Assembly (NCBI RefSeq): GCF_012275575.1
Contig: NZ_NPIH01000081.1
Coordinates: 1-39,700 of the forward strand
From: Paraburkholderia sp. SG-MS1
GTDB lineage: Bacteria; Pseudomonadota; Gammaproteobacteria; Burkholderiales; Burkholderiaceae
Length of the DNA: 39,700 bases
Direction of reading: 5' to 3'
Made by a program: the position numbers and the translations under genes. The notes under the pieces are model-generated. The model saw only the letters and a list, made by a program, of their open reading frames with translations, made no database searches and was not told the origin of the DNA. This document shows, one piece after another, positions 26,929 through 35,215 of this stretch. Numbering within the stretch: the stretch's first letter is position 1; each line of letters starts with the position of its first letter.

Positions 26929-27169
26929 AGACCCTCCTTCCGCGTGAGGGCGGAACAGTCGCCACGACCCGCAAGGCCGACCGGGGTCGCGTGAATCGCG
27001 GCGTGCAGAGAATCAGAATAGCAGGCGCCGTCGCAACGGCCGCGACGTCGGCGGTGAAAACCTCATGGATTCGCGCCTTTTTGTAGGACATGTGCGACTG
27101 CGCCGCGAGTGAGCGAAGGCCGCAACCTATGGGCGGATCGCAGGCACGCGGCACGCGCCACCTCGCAAA

Positions 27170-28984
27170 TCAGCTGCCGATCGAGACATACAGCAGCACC
27201 ATGGGCGCTTTCGATCCACCCGGCGTCGGCGCGCGCAGCGGCACGCCGTACGTGCAGCGAAAGTCGACGAACCGCGACCACTGGAAGCGCAGGCCCGCGC
27301 CGACGCTGGAGAGCGTGCCGCTACTGGTTTCCGCACGCTGATCGATGCGATTCCACACGTGCCCGGCATCGAAGAAAACGAAAGCCTGAACGATCGCGCT
27401 GCTCGTGCCGAACGGCAGTCCGGGCGCGCGCAATTCGGTCTGTACGTTCCAGCCGCGATCGCCGAGCGCGACGTACGGCGTGTACCCGCGCACGCTGGAC
27501 TCTCCGCCGAGGCCCATTTCCTCGCTGGACAACAGGGTGTTCGGCGTCCACTGGAACGCGCCGCTTGCGCTCAACGTAAAACCGGCGCCGAGCGCGAACG
27601 TGCGCAGCGCCGCCAGTTGCAGATACATGTAGCGCGCGGTTGCGCCTTGCCGCGCAGCGTTGAACGCGGCGTCGTCGTTCTCGCTTGCCAGTCCGCCCGG
27701 ACTGCCGACGAGCGTCGCCGATGCGTGCGCGCTGCCCGCATCGGTCGGCTTGCTGATGTCGTAAGTCACCAGGAACTGATGGATGTGGGTGTTCGAGTTG
27801 AACACCTGAAAGCCGCCGAATTCCAGATCGTTGTTGCTGCGCTTGAAGTCGTAGCCGAACTGGATCTGCTGCGCCATATCAATCGTGCCAGGCAAACGCC
27901 AATCGTAGCGCGCGCTCATCTGCGCGGAGATGCCGGTCTGTCCATAACTGTCGGGCAGTCGCGGCGTGCTTTGCGCATAGACCCCGAACAGTTCGATGCT
28001 GTCGCCCCACGGCAGTGGTGCGACGTAGTTCAGCGCATGCGCCATGAAGCGCGCGCGGTTCGGCCGCCCTTCGATATCCGGATTGCCGCTGAAGAAATCG
28101 TTGCTGGCGGTGAATTGATAGGCGATCTGCTGATCGAGTCCGAACAGGTTGCCATACCCGACGCCCGCGAAGAAGCGGTCGCGGCCGAGTTCGGGCACGC
28201 CGGCATTGTCGTAACCCGCGTTCACGCGCAGCGGCAGGCGATCTTCGGTCTGCAGGATGACATCGGTCGAGTTCGCCGCATCGCCGGGTGTAAAGATCGC
28301 GTCCACGCGCCGGTACGGGTTCGCGTTGAGCACGGCAAGCCCTGCCGACACGGCCGATTGCAGGATCGCCCCGCCGGGTTCGAGCGGCATTTCGCGCTCG
28401 AGCAGCGCATCGGAAAAGTAGCGGTTGCCGCGAGCGCGAACCTGGCCCAGCCGGAATTCGGCGACCGCGATATGCACGATGCCCGAGCTCACGTCCTGCT
28501 CGGGCACGTAGACATCCACGAGCGGTTTACCCGCCGCGCGATAGTGCTCGACAACCGCGCGGCGGATCTCGGCAAGACGGGCGAAGCTCAGCGGCCTGTC
28601 GAGGTCCACGTCGAAGGTCTCGAGAAATGAGGCGTCGAGGACCGGCAGATCGATGGCCGCGATGCGCTGCGGCGCAGACGCGGGCGCAGGCGACCCCGCT
28701 GCCGCATTGGTTCCAGCAGGCTCGAAGACCAGTCCTTCGAGCCTGGCAACGGCGATCTGCGCGGACTGCGCGCCGGCTTCCGGAGTCTGCGGGGGCGGCG
28801 CGCTGCGCGGCGTCGGCGGGGCCGGCTGCGGCGCGAGATCCCGCCACGCCTGCGCCGACGCCGGCGAGCACCGAACGGCGGCCGCGACGCCTAGCGCCAT
28901 CAGCGTGAGATGCAAAGGCCCGAGCGCGCGTCGCGAGACGCGCGCCGGTCCGGCGCCGGACGGCCCGAACCGGCTAGTGCGCAA
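27170..28984 (-). CDS. TPS outer-membrane transporter (TpsB, ShlB/FhaC/HecB family)
   Basis: This Omp85-superfamily protein of up to 604 residues exports its TpsA partners across the outer membrane. A signal-like segment (about 16-45) is followed by a Pro/Ala-rich linker (46-90), periplasmic POTRA domains (about 80-260, including YRAAGKPLVDVYVPEQDVSSGIVHIAVAE-type sequence) and a 16-strand barrel. The barrel carries the diagnostic loop-6 motif GGESSVRGY with R499. The first frame position is TTG 28984, which overlaps the stop of the upstream tpsA by 11 bases and would couple translation. ATG 28900 is an alternative but would lose the basic start of the signal peptide. One transporter between two cargo genes suggests it serves both. 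Confidence 0.9.
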   Translation of the reverse strand: MRTSRFGPSGAGPARVSRRALGPLHLTLMALGVAAAVRCSPASAQAWRDLAPQPAPPTPRSAPPPQTPEAGAQSAQIAVARLEGLVFEPAGTNAAAGSPAPASAPQRIAAIDLPVLDASFLETFDVDLDRPLSFARLAEIRRAVVEHYRAAGKPLVDVYVPEQDVSSGIVHIAVAEFRLGQVRARGNRYFSDALLEREMPLEPGGAILQSAVSAGLAVLNANPYRRVDAIFTPGDAANSTDVILQTEDRLPLRVNAGYDNAGVPELGRDRFFAGVGYGNLFGLDQQIAYQFTASNDFFSGNPDIEGRPNRARFMAHALNYVAPLPWGDSIELFGVYAQSTPRLPDSYGQTGISAQMSARYDWRLPGTIDMAQQIQFGYDFKRSNNDLEFGGFQVFNSNTHIHQFLVTYDISKPTDAGSAHASATLVGSPGGLASENDDAAFNAARQGATARYMYLQLAALRTFALGAGFTLSASGAFQWTPNTLLSSEEMGLGGESSVRGYTPYVALGDRGWNVQTELRAPGLPFGTSSAIVQAFVFFDAGHVWNRIDQRAETSSGTLSSVGAGLRFQWSRFVDFRCTYGVPLRAPTPGGSKAPMVLLYVSIGS

Positions 28985-31223
28985 GCTGCCAGCGCAGCAC
29001 GGGGTGGGTCGCGCCGATCGGCATCGCCCATACGCCGTTCGGACCCATGTCGTAACCGGCGAAGCTGGCAGGGGCGCTCATCTGCGCGGTGGTGAGCCCG
29101 TTCGACGGCGGCAGCGTTCCGCCGCTCAGGGCCTGGCCCGTCGTTTCCTTGTTCCAGTACACGTCTGGCGCGAGCGTGCCGGAGCCGAAGGCGATCACAC
29201 CGTGCGTCGGCATCAGGCGTGTCTGAACCGCGCCGGTGGCGAACGACTGGCTGATCGTCCCATCGTTGATGCCAACCAGCCCGCCGCCGAATCCGGTCGA
29301 ATAGGTCGGACTGACGCTTCCCGTCGCATACGACTGCGTGATCGATCCCAGGTTGTAGCCTGCAAGCCCGCCGTTCGCGTTGGAGCCCGATACGGAAGCA
29401 CTGCTCCACGAGCGCTCGATTGTGTTCTCGTTGCGCCCCACGAGGCCGCCGAACGTGGTGCCTTCCTGGGTCGGTTCCGAGGCCACGCCCGTGGTATGCG
29501 CGGCTGTGATCAAGCCCTGGTTCAGGCCGGCCAGGATGCCGCTGCCGAGAAAGCTCGTGCCGACCGATCCGTTCTCCACGCCCACGTCGCGCAGCACGCC
29601 CGCCGGTCCGACCACACCGAACAACCCCGCCGAGTAGTCGCGACTGAAATCGGCGATCCGCACGTTGGCGTTGAGCACGCTATGCCACATTCCGTCGAAC
29701 TGGCCCGTGAACGGCGTCGTGTGGTTGCCGATCGGCGTGAGCGCGACGCCCGCCGCATCGACGTCCTTGCCGAGCGCGTAGTTGCCCGCGGGATCCTGCG
29801 CCATGTTTTCGAGGTCGGCGACGTTGTTGATGAGCTTGTACGCGGTGATCTGCGTGATCTGGCCGCTGCCCGGCGCGCTGGTCCACGCGGCGTTGGCAAG
29901 CAACGTACCCGCGCCGTAGGTGCCGTTCATGTCGGAGAGCGCATCGACGATCCCGGTGCTGCGCGACCAGTCGATGACGCCGTGGTTGACGACTGCGCCG
30001 CCGTTATCGAGGCTCGCCGCATCCGCTCGCAAAGTCAGGTTGCCGCTGCCCCGATTGCCGATGGTCGCGCCCGGGCCGACCGTCAGCGTGCGATACGCGG
30101 CAAGCGTCAGCGACGCGCCGCCTTGCCAGGTGATCCCCGAATTCACGTTGAGTTCGCCGCTGTTGCCGTTCGTGCCCGTCGTTTGCACCTCGACTGACGT
30201 ACCTCTGCCGAGGCTCGTGGAAAGGGCGCGTGCCGCGCTCTCGTCGACCGTGAAGCCCGCTGTCGACAGGTTCCATTGCGTGGCCTTCACCCATGCGCCG
30301 CCAGCGGGGAAGGTGACGGTGTCCGCACTCATGTCGACCGTGCCGCCGGCCGCCTCGATCGCGCCGCCGGGCCGTACCTCGCCATGGCCGGCAACCAGCC
30401 AGACGTGGCCGTCGCGCGTGGTTGTGCCGGTCGCACGAATGACTTCGTGATTGCCGGCGAGCGCGTAGATGTTGCCGTCCATCGCTTGCAGGTTGACCTG
30501 AGCGGCCCGAATCACGCCGTTGTTCTGCAGCGTGCCGCCCGTGCCCGCCTGCACGAACACCTGCTTGCCCGACGAAGAATCCTGCAGCAACACCTGCTGC
30601 GCGACGGCCAGTTCTGCCGTGCCGTTCGGCGCGCTGACGGTGCCGCTGTTGATCACCGCGCTGCGCGCGATGAGAAAGACGTCGCCGCCGCCGGACGCGA
30701 TCTTGCCGAGATTGACAATGCCCGCATCGGCGTATCCCGAGAATGTCAGCGGTCCGCCGTTCATGAAGGCGGCGCCGTCCACGTCAAGCGTCGAGGCGAC
30801 AAAGCGTCCGTTGGTGGAGATCACGCCCTTCGGTCCGACAAGGACGCCTTGCGGATTGATCAGGTAGACGCTGCCGCTTGCGGTGAGCGTGCCGAGAATC
30901 GCTGACGGCGAGCCGCCCGTCACGCGATTGAGCGTGGCGCCCCCGGCGTTCGCGAATACGACATGGTTTTTGCCGCCGATCGAAAAGCTGTCCCAGTTGA
31001 TCACGCCGCGGCTGGAGGTCTGGTTGATCGTCAAGGTGGCGCCGCTGCCGCCGATCGATCCGGTTCCACCGGCGAAGTGGCCGCCGGCCGGCAGCACGCC
31101 CGCGGCTCGCGCAGGCTGCGGGGTGACGCAGCACAGGACGGCGGCGGCAACGGGGAGCAACGCGGTGAGCGCGTTGCGGCGACATACAGGTCCAGCATCT
31201 GATACCGGCGGAACATGGTTCAT
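28974..31223 (-). CDS. TPS exoprotein (TpsA) with GLUG-like repeats, copy 2
   Basis: This is a 749-residue paralogue of the 24532-26928 protein and the first gene of the locus. ATG 31223 has AAGGAG upstream; the GTG just before it is too close to that site. A signal peptide of about 41 residues is followed by AGVLPAGGHFAGG, INWDSFSIGGKNHVVFANAGG and NPQGV (123-127) in the TPS domain. GLUG-like repeats come late (GGLVGRNENTI, GGLAGYNLGSI, GGLVGINDGTI). The C-terminus GVWAMPIGATHPVLRWQLA plus H repeats that of copy 1. There is no cysteine near the C-terminus of the CdrA anchoring type. Surface adhesion is likely but unproven. Confidence 0.88.
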   Translation of the reverse strand: MNHVPPVSDAGPVCRRNALTALLPVAAAVLCCVTPQPARAAGVLPAGGHFAGGTGSIGGSGATLTINQTSSRGVINWDSFSIGGKNHVVFANAGGATLNRVTGGSPSAILGTLTASGSVYLINPQGVLVGPKGVISTNGRFVASTLDVDGAAFMNGGPLTFSGYADAGIVNLGKIASGGGDVFLIARSAVINSGTVSAPNGTAELAVAQQVLLQDSSSGKQVFVQAGTGGTLQNNGVIRAAQVNLQAMDGNIYALAGNHEVIRATGTTTRDGHVWLVAGHGEVRPGGAIEAAGGTVDMSADTVTFPAGGAWVKATQWNLSTAGFTVDESAARALSTSLGRGTSVEVQTTGTNGNSGELNVNSGITWQGGASLTLAAYRTLTVGPGATIGNRGSGNLTLRADAASLDNGGAVVNHGVIDWSRSTGIVDALSDMNGTYGAGTLLANAAWTSAPGSGQITQITAYKLINNVADLENMAQDPAGNYALGKDVDAAGVALTPIGNHTTPFTGQFDGMWHSVLNANVRIADFSRDYSAGLFGVVGPAGVLRDVGVENGSVGTSFLGSGILAGLNQGLITAAHTTGVASEPTQEGTTFGGLVGRNENTIERSWSSASVSGSNANGGLAGYNLGSITQSYATGSVSPTYSTGFGGGLVGINDGTISQSFATGAVQTRLMPTHGVIAFGSGTLAPDVYWNKETTGQALSGGTLPPSNGLTTAQMSAPASFAGYDMGPNGVWAMPIGATHPVLRWQLAH

Positions 31224-31668
31224 CACGTCTCCTTGTCGCCTGTGGATCGTGTCGCTTGCCGCGCTGGACGTGCAAAGGGCGGGTTTTCAGCTTCCCGCTC
31301 GCGTCAATCCAACCGGCTGCACGTCCACCGGATTATCTACGACGAAGGGGGCCATCGCAGCCAGTGGTGCGGATCCAGCAACGACGTTTTCGGCCTAAAC
31401 ATCTGCACAATAGGACAGGCATCGGCCTCCTTGCCGGACCCTTCGGGAAAGCCCGCGGCCGGTCTGCGATCAAGGGCGTCGTGATTCGCGGGACGCAGCG
31501 CGGCACGGGCAGAGCCGATGTCGATACAGTCTTTCATATCGCTGCAAGCATAAAGTTGTCCGCAAGATTGTCGATAGCAGGAGAGAGAGAGCATGCCGCC
31601 CGCGCCGATCCGGCGCGCGGCAAGAAAAGCAGTCGCAAGAGACTGCTACGAAACAAGAGAGAGGGCCG
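31224..31668. other. Divergent control region between tpsA copy 2 and the MHYT-GGDEF-EAL gene
   Basis: This 445-base region contains the tpsA ribosome site at one end. At the other it contains a structured, purine-rich leader with a candidate small ORF (31593-31685) and two hairpins. I find no convincing sigma70 promoter for either direction. Confidence 0.55.
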
Positions 31669-31685
31669 ATGACTGGTATCTATAA
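31593..31685 (+). CDS. Candidate 30-codon upstream ORF overlapping the MHYT-GGDEF-EAL start
   Basis: An ATG at 31593 lies 8-9 bases after AGGAGAG, a better ribosome site than that of the main gene. It opens a 30-codon frame, rich in Arg and Ala, that ends with TAA at 31683-31685. That is 17 bases inside the main gene and in a different frame. It could be a leader peptide that couples or limits translation of the c-di-GMP enzyme. Evidence is only the start context and overlap; no conservation can be tested here. Confidence 0.35.
   Translation: MPPAPIRRAARKAVARDCYETRERADDWYL
31595..31647 (+). promoter_or_regulatory. Two hairpins in the leader of the MHYT-GGDEF-EAL gene
   Basis: The first stem pairs 31595-31607 with 31611-31621 (11 pairs, CC bulge, ATC loop). 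The second pairs AGCAGTC (31628-31634) with GACTGCT (31641-31647) around GCAAGA. Neither has a U-tract, so they look like leader structures and not terminators. Confidence 0.45.
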
Positions 31686-33756
31686 CCCGCTGCTGGTCTG
31701 GCTGTCGCTGGTGGTGGCATTTCTCGCGTCCTATACGGCCGTAGAGCTGTCCGCCGGCCTGAATGCGCTCGCGAGCGCCAAACGGCGGCCGCTCTGGCTC
31801 GGCGGCGGCGCTCTGTCGATGGGCCTCGGCATCTGGTCGATGCACTTCATCGGCATGCTCGCCTTCACGCTGCCGGTGGAGATCGGCTACGACCTCGCCA
31901 TCACCGCCGCGTCGCTGGTTCTCGCAATCGGCGTGTCGCTGATCGCGCTGGCCACCGCGAGCCGTGGCGCGCTGTCGCTGCGGCGTCTTTGCGCCGCCGG
32001 GACGATCATGGGCGTCGGCGTGGCCGCCATGCACTTCGCCGGCATGCAGGCGATGCAGATGTCGCCGCCCATCGAATACATGCCGTGGCGAGTTGTGCTT
32101 TCGGTGGCCGTGGCCATTGCCGCGTCGATCGTCGCGCTCTGGCTCGCGTTCACGCTGAGCGCGGCGGGCGTGCAGAACCGCGTGATCAAGCGGCTCGGCG
32201 CGGCCTTCATCATGGCGCTCGCGATCACCGGCATGCACTACTTCGGCATGAGCGCGGCCAACTTCTCCGCCGGCAGCCTTTGCCTGTCCGGCGATAAGCT
32301 CGACGCAAAATGGCTCGCACTGATCGTCAGCGCGACGTCGTTCATCGTGCTGGTCGGCACGCTCGCCTTGCTCGGCTTCCACACGGGCAGCCTGTTCGTG
32401 TCGCTGAAGCGCGCGAACCGGCAACTACACTATCTCGGGACGCACGACGCGCTGACCAATCTGCCGAACCGCCAGCAACTTTCGCTGCGCATCGCACGGG
32501 CGGTCGCCGAATGCGCACGCGGTGAAGCATCGTTCGCCGTGCTGTTCATCGACCTCGACGGCTTCAAGGCAATCAACGACTCGCTCGGCCACGGCGTCGG
32601 CGACGACCTGTTGCAGGTGTGTGCCGAGCGTTTGCGCCAGGACCTGCGTCGGACAGACATGGTCGCGCGGCTCGGCGGGGACGAATTCGTGATCGTGGCC
32701 GAGGCGTCCTCCGCCGAGGCCACCGCCGCTGGCGTGCTGCGGCGCTTGAGCGAGGAGATCGTCGTCGACGGCTTGCCGCTGCGCGTGAGCGCGAGCATCG
32801 GCATCGCCTTCCATCCTCGCGACGGCGGCAATACCGACGAACTGCTGCATTGCGCGGACGCCGCGATGTACGCCGCCAAACAAAGCGGGCGCAACACGTT
32901 CTGCGTGTTCGAGCCGCACATGAACCAGACCGCGCTCAAGTCGCTGATCCTGCAACGCGACCTGCACCGCGCGTTGAGCGACGGTGAACTCAGCGTGTCG
33001 TTCCAGCCGAAGTTCCGCGTCCCATCACAATCGGTGACGGGTGTCGAAGCGCTGATCCGCTGGCACCATCCCGAACTCGGCGAGATTGCTCCGCTCGAAT
33101 TCATCCCGCTCGCGGAGCGCTCCGGCCTGATCGTCGACATTGGCGACTGGGTGCTGCGTGAGGTTTGCCGCAATATCGTGCTATGGGACGCGCAAGGGCT
33201 GCCTGCGATTTCCGTCGCGGTGAATCTTTCGCCGATCCAGTTCAACGTGCCGGACCTGGTGGCGCGCATCGATGCGCTGCTTCGCGCGGCCGGCGTCGAT
33301 CCGTGCCGCCTGATGTTCGAGATCACGGAAACAGCAGCCATGCAGAACGTCGAGAAGGCGAGCCGCATGATCGAAACGTTACAGTCGCACGGCTACACCG
33401 TCGCTGTCGACGATTTTGGCACCGGCTATTCGAGCCTCGGCTATCTGCAGCGCTTCAGGTTCGACCAGATCAAGATCGACGGCTCGTTCATGCGCGACCT
33501 TGACGCTGGCGGCGAGCGCGGCGGCGCGTTGCTGTCGGCTGTCGTGGCGCTCGCGCGCGCGTTGCGCATCGAGGTCGTCGCGGAAGGTGTCGAGACGGAG
33601 TCGCAATTTCACGCGCTCAGCGAACTGGCCTGCGATCAGGTGCAGGGCTTCCTGTTGAGCCGGCCGCTGCCGGCCTCGGAGTTTCTGACATTCCTGCGTG
33701 GTTCGGCGGACCGGATCGTGGCCGCCGGCAATGCCTGCGCTGCGCCAGCGGTATGA
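31669..33756 (+). CDS. MHYT-GGDEF-EAL cyclic-di-GMP turnover protein
   Basis: This is a 695-residue inner-membrane protein. The MHYT sensor (about 8-235) has seven helices and three M-H-x-x-G-M motifs (SMHFIGM, AMHFAGM, GMHYFGM), thought to bind copper and sense O2, CO or NO. The GGDEF domain has an intact active site, GGDEF at 336-340, and an inhibitory I-site RRTD at 327-330, five residues before it. The EAL domain has E-A-L at 460-462, DDFGTGYSSLGYL and EVVAEGVE, so phosphodiesterase residues are also kept. It could both make and break c-di-GMP. The ribosome site is weak (GAGAGGG); translation may be coupled to the small ORF ending inside the gene. It is divergent from the TPS locus. Confidence 0.94.
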   Translation: MTGIYNPLLVWLSLVVAFLASYTAVELSAGLNALASAKRRPLWLGGGALSMGLGIWSMHFIGMLAFTLPVEIGYDLAITAASLVLAIGVSLIALATASRGALSLRRLCAAGTIMGVGVAAMHFAGMQAMQMSPPIEYMPWRVVLSVAVAIAASIVALWLAFTLSAAGVQNRVIKRLGAAFIMALAITGMHYFGMSAANFSAGSLCLSGDKLDAKWLALIVSATSFIVLVGTLALLGFHTGSLFVSLKRANRQLHYLGTHDALTNLPNRQQLSLRIARAVAECARGEASFAVLFIDLDGFKAINDSLGHGVGDDLLQVCAERLRQDLRRTDMVARLGGDEFVIVAEASSAEATAAGVLRRLSEEIVVDGLPLRVSASIGIAFHPRDGGNTDELLHCADAAMYAAKQSGRNTFCVFEPHMNQTALKSLILQRDLHRALSDGELSVSFQPKFRVPSQSVTGVEALIRWHHPELGEIAPLEFIPLAERSGLIVDIGDWVLREVCRNIVLWDAQGLPAISVAVNLSPIQFNVPDLVARIDALLRAAGVDPCRLMFEITETAAMQNVEKASRMIETLQSHGYTVAVDDFGTGYSSLGYLQRFRFDQIKIDGSFMRDLDAGGERGGALLSAVVALARALRIEVVAEGVETESQFHALSELACDQVQGFLLSRPLPASEFLTFLRGSADRIVAAGNACAAPAV

Positions 33757-33847
33757 GATGCGCGGCGCCTGAGCACGCAGCACACCGTCAATTTCCACCC
33801 GGTATTTCTAGAATGGCTTCGGGCGATGCGGCCGCGCCGGGTCGGTT

Positions 33848-33876
33848 TTCCAACACCGCTGCAAAGCGTGTATAAA
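33848..33876 (+). promoter_or_regulatory. Promoter of the Pr6Pr gene, near-leaderless
   Basis: TTCCAA, 17 bases, then TATAAA. Transcription would begin near 33883, within about three bases of the ATG at 33886, which would fit the absence of a ribosome site. Confidence 0.4.
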
Positions 33877-33885
33877 ATCGCACGC

Positions 33886-34569
33886 ATGCGCCCTGCCCCT
33901 CATCAGCAGCGGGAGCCCGAGCTTCCGCTGCATACGCCCAGCGTTTCGTCGGTGACGTTGGCCGCGGTGATCGCCGCGATCAGCTGGATCGCCCTCGTCG
34001 CGCAAGCCAATGTCACGATCGACCGCACGCTCGCCCGCGGGCTGACCGTGTTCGACGGCCTCGCCCGCATGAGCAGCTACCTCACCAATCTGACGGTGCT
34101 CGCGTGCGCGATCTGCTTCACCTGCGTGGCGTTGCGCCAGCATCGCTCGCCGCTCGCGCGCTTTTTCCGGCAGCCCACCGTCGTGACGGCGGTGGTCGTG
34201 TACATGGTTTTCGTCGGGATTGCATATAACCTGCTGTTGCGCGGCTGGTGGTCGCCCGCCCCGCTCAGACGGCTGCTCACCGAATCGCTGCACAGTGTGC
34301 TGCCGATGCTCACCGCGCTCTACTGGGTGCTGTTCGTGCCGCGTTTTCATTTACGGTGGCGCCACTGTCTGTTGTGGCTGATCTATCCGCTCACGTATCT
34401 GGGCGTCACGTTCTGGCGCGGCAGTCTCTCGGACTTCTATCCCTACCCGTTCATCGACGTCGACGAACTCGGCATCAGGCATGTGATGGTCAACGCCGCG
34501 CTGCTGTTCGGCGGCTTTCTGATGTTGATGGCGGTGTTCGTCGGCATCAATTCCCGGCGGCGCCGCTGA
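33886..34569 (+). CDS. Pr6Pr family membrane protein
   Basis: This 227-residue protein has six hydrophobic segments, starting VTLAAVIAAISWIALVAQ. It has family features including FDGLARMSSYLTNLTVLACAI, HSVLPMLTALYWVLF, LLWLIYPLTYLGVTFWRG and YPYPFIDV near the end. These match the Pr6Pr (FAR-17a/AIG1-like) family, whose function in bacteria is unknown. ATG 33886 is preferred over the upstream frame at 33826 because the -10 element at 33871-33876 would lie inside the longer version. There is no operon partner. Confidence 0.8.
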   Translation: MRPAPHQQREPELPLHTPSVSSVTLAAVIAAISWIALVAQANVTIDRTLARGLTVFDGLARMSSYLTNLTVLACAICFTCVALRQHRSPLARFFRQPTVVTAVVVYMVFVGIAYNLLLRGWWSPAPLRRLLTESLHSVLPMLTALYWVLFVPRFHLRWRHCLLWLIYPLTYLGVTFWRGSLSDFYPYPFIDVDELGIRHVMVNAALLFGGFLMLMAVFVGINSRRRR

Positions 34570-34689
34570 CGCCTCATTTCCGCTGCCCCCAATTCAGTTG
34601 CGGTGCGGGCGCGCTTTTTGCGCGCTGTTTGCTGGACGTAAGCTGCCTCCGGCGCGGGGCGGCCTACGCGACCCTTGTGTGTGACGGCG

Positions 34690-34719
34690 TTGCAATTGCA
34701 GCGCGTTCGCACGTAAATA
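34690..34719 (+). promoter_or_regulatory. Weak candidate promoter of the CsbD-like gene
   Basis: TTGCAA, 18 bases, then TAAATA, ending about 20 bases before the ATG. It is a plausible but imperfect sigma70 pair; CsbD-type genes are often stress-induced. Confidence 0.3.
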
Positions 34720-34740
34720 TGACAACGGGAGCACATTCGT

Positions 34741-35016
34741 ATGGACACCAATTCAGCGGAAGGCGCAGTCAAGGAAGTGGCGGGTAAGGTTCAGGGCGCG
34801 GTCGGCGACGTGATCGGCGATACCAGTACGGAACTGGCCGGCAAGGCGAAGGAACTCAGCGGCAAGGCGCAGCAACTTTGCGCGAGCACGACGAGTCTGG
34901 TGCGCGACACGACGGCCGAAAGCCCCTTTACCACCATTGCGGTGGTCGCGCTCGCGGGCTTTGTTGCCGGTGCGATCTGGTCGCATGGCGCGGGGAATCG
35001 CGACTATCGCCGGTAG
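34741..35016 (+). CDS. CsbD-like small stress protein with C-terminal membrane helix
   Basis: This is a 91-residue protein. Residues 3-52 follow the CsbD repeat style (EGAVKEVAGKVQGAVGDVIGD, then LAGKAKELSGKAQQL), an amphipathic helical hairpin. A membrane helix, FTTIAVVALAGFVAGAIW (64-81), and a basic tail RDYRR make it look like the ElaB/YqjD type of ribosome- or membrane-associated stress proteins. GGGAG lies before ATG 34741 at slightly long spacing. Its function is unknown; general stress protection is suspected. Confidence 0.8.
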   Translation: MDTNSAEGAVKEVAGKVQGAVGDVIGDTSTELAGKAKELSGKAQQLCASTTSLVRDTTAESPFTTIAVVALAGFVAGAIWSHGAGNRDYRR

Positions 35017-35044
35017 TCGATAAGTACGGCCGGACTGGCGGGTC

Positions 35045-35070
35045 GGCGATCTCCCTGTAAGGAGATCGCC
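35045..35070. terminator. Hairpin between convergent CsbD-like and xthA genes
   Basis: A perfect 10-bp stem (GGCGATCTCC with GGAGATCGCC) has a CTGTAA loop. There is no T-run on either side, so it may be a weak or factor-assisted terminator. Confidence 0.5.
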
Positions 35071-35215
35071 TGATCCGTGTGGGCGCGTTGCTTTGAATCG
35101 CCCCCTTTGAAGCGTATCGATGAGTCGCTTGCGCGGCGTCGCGCGCGATGGTCGCGAGCGTTGTCGCGTGGCTGGGTGCGTGGGTCCGTGTGGCCTCTGA
35201 ACTACTTGCCCCCCG

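Noticed and set aside
27359..30197. Long plus-strand frames opposite the TPS genes
   Set aside because: They are antisense to tpsB and tpsA, which have clear family motifs; the plus frames have none.
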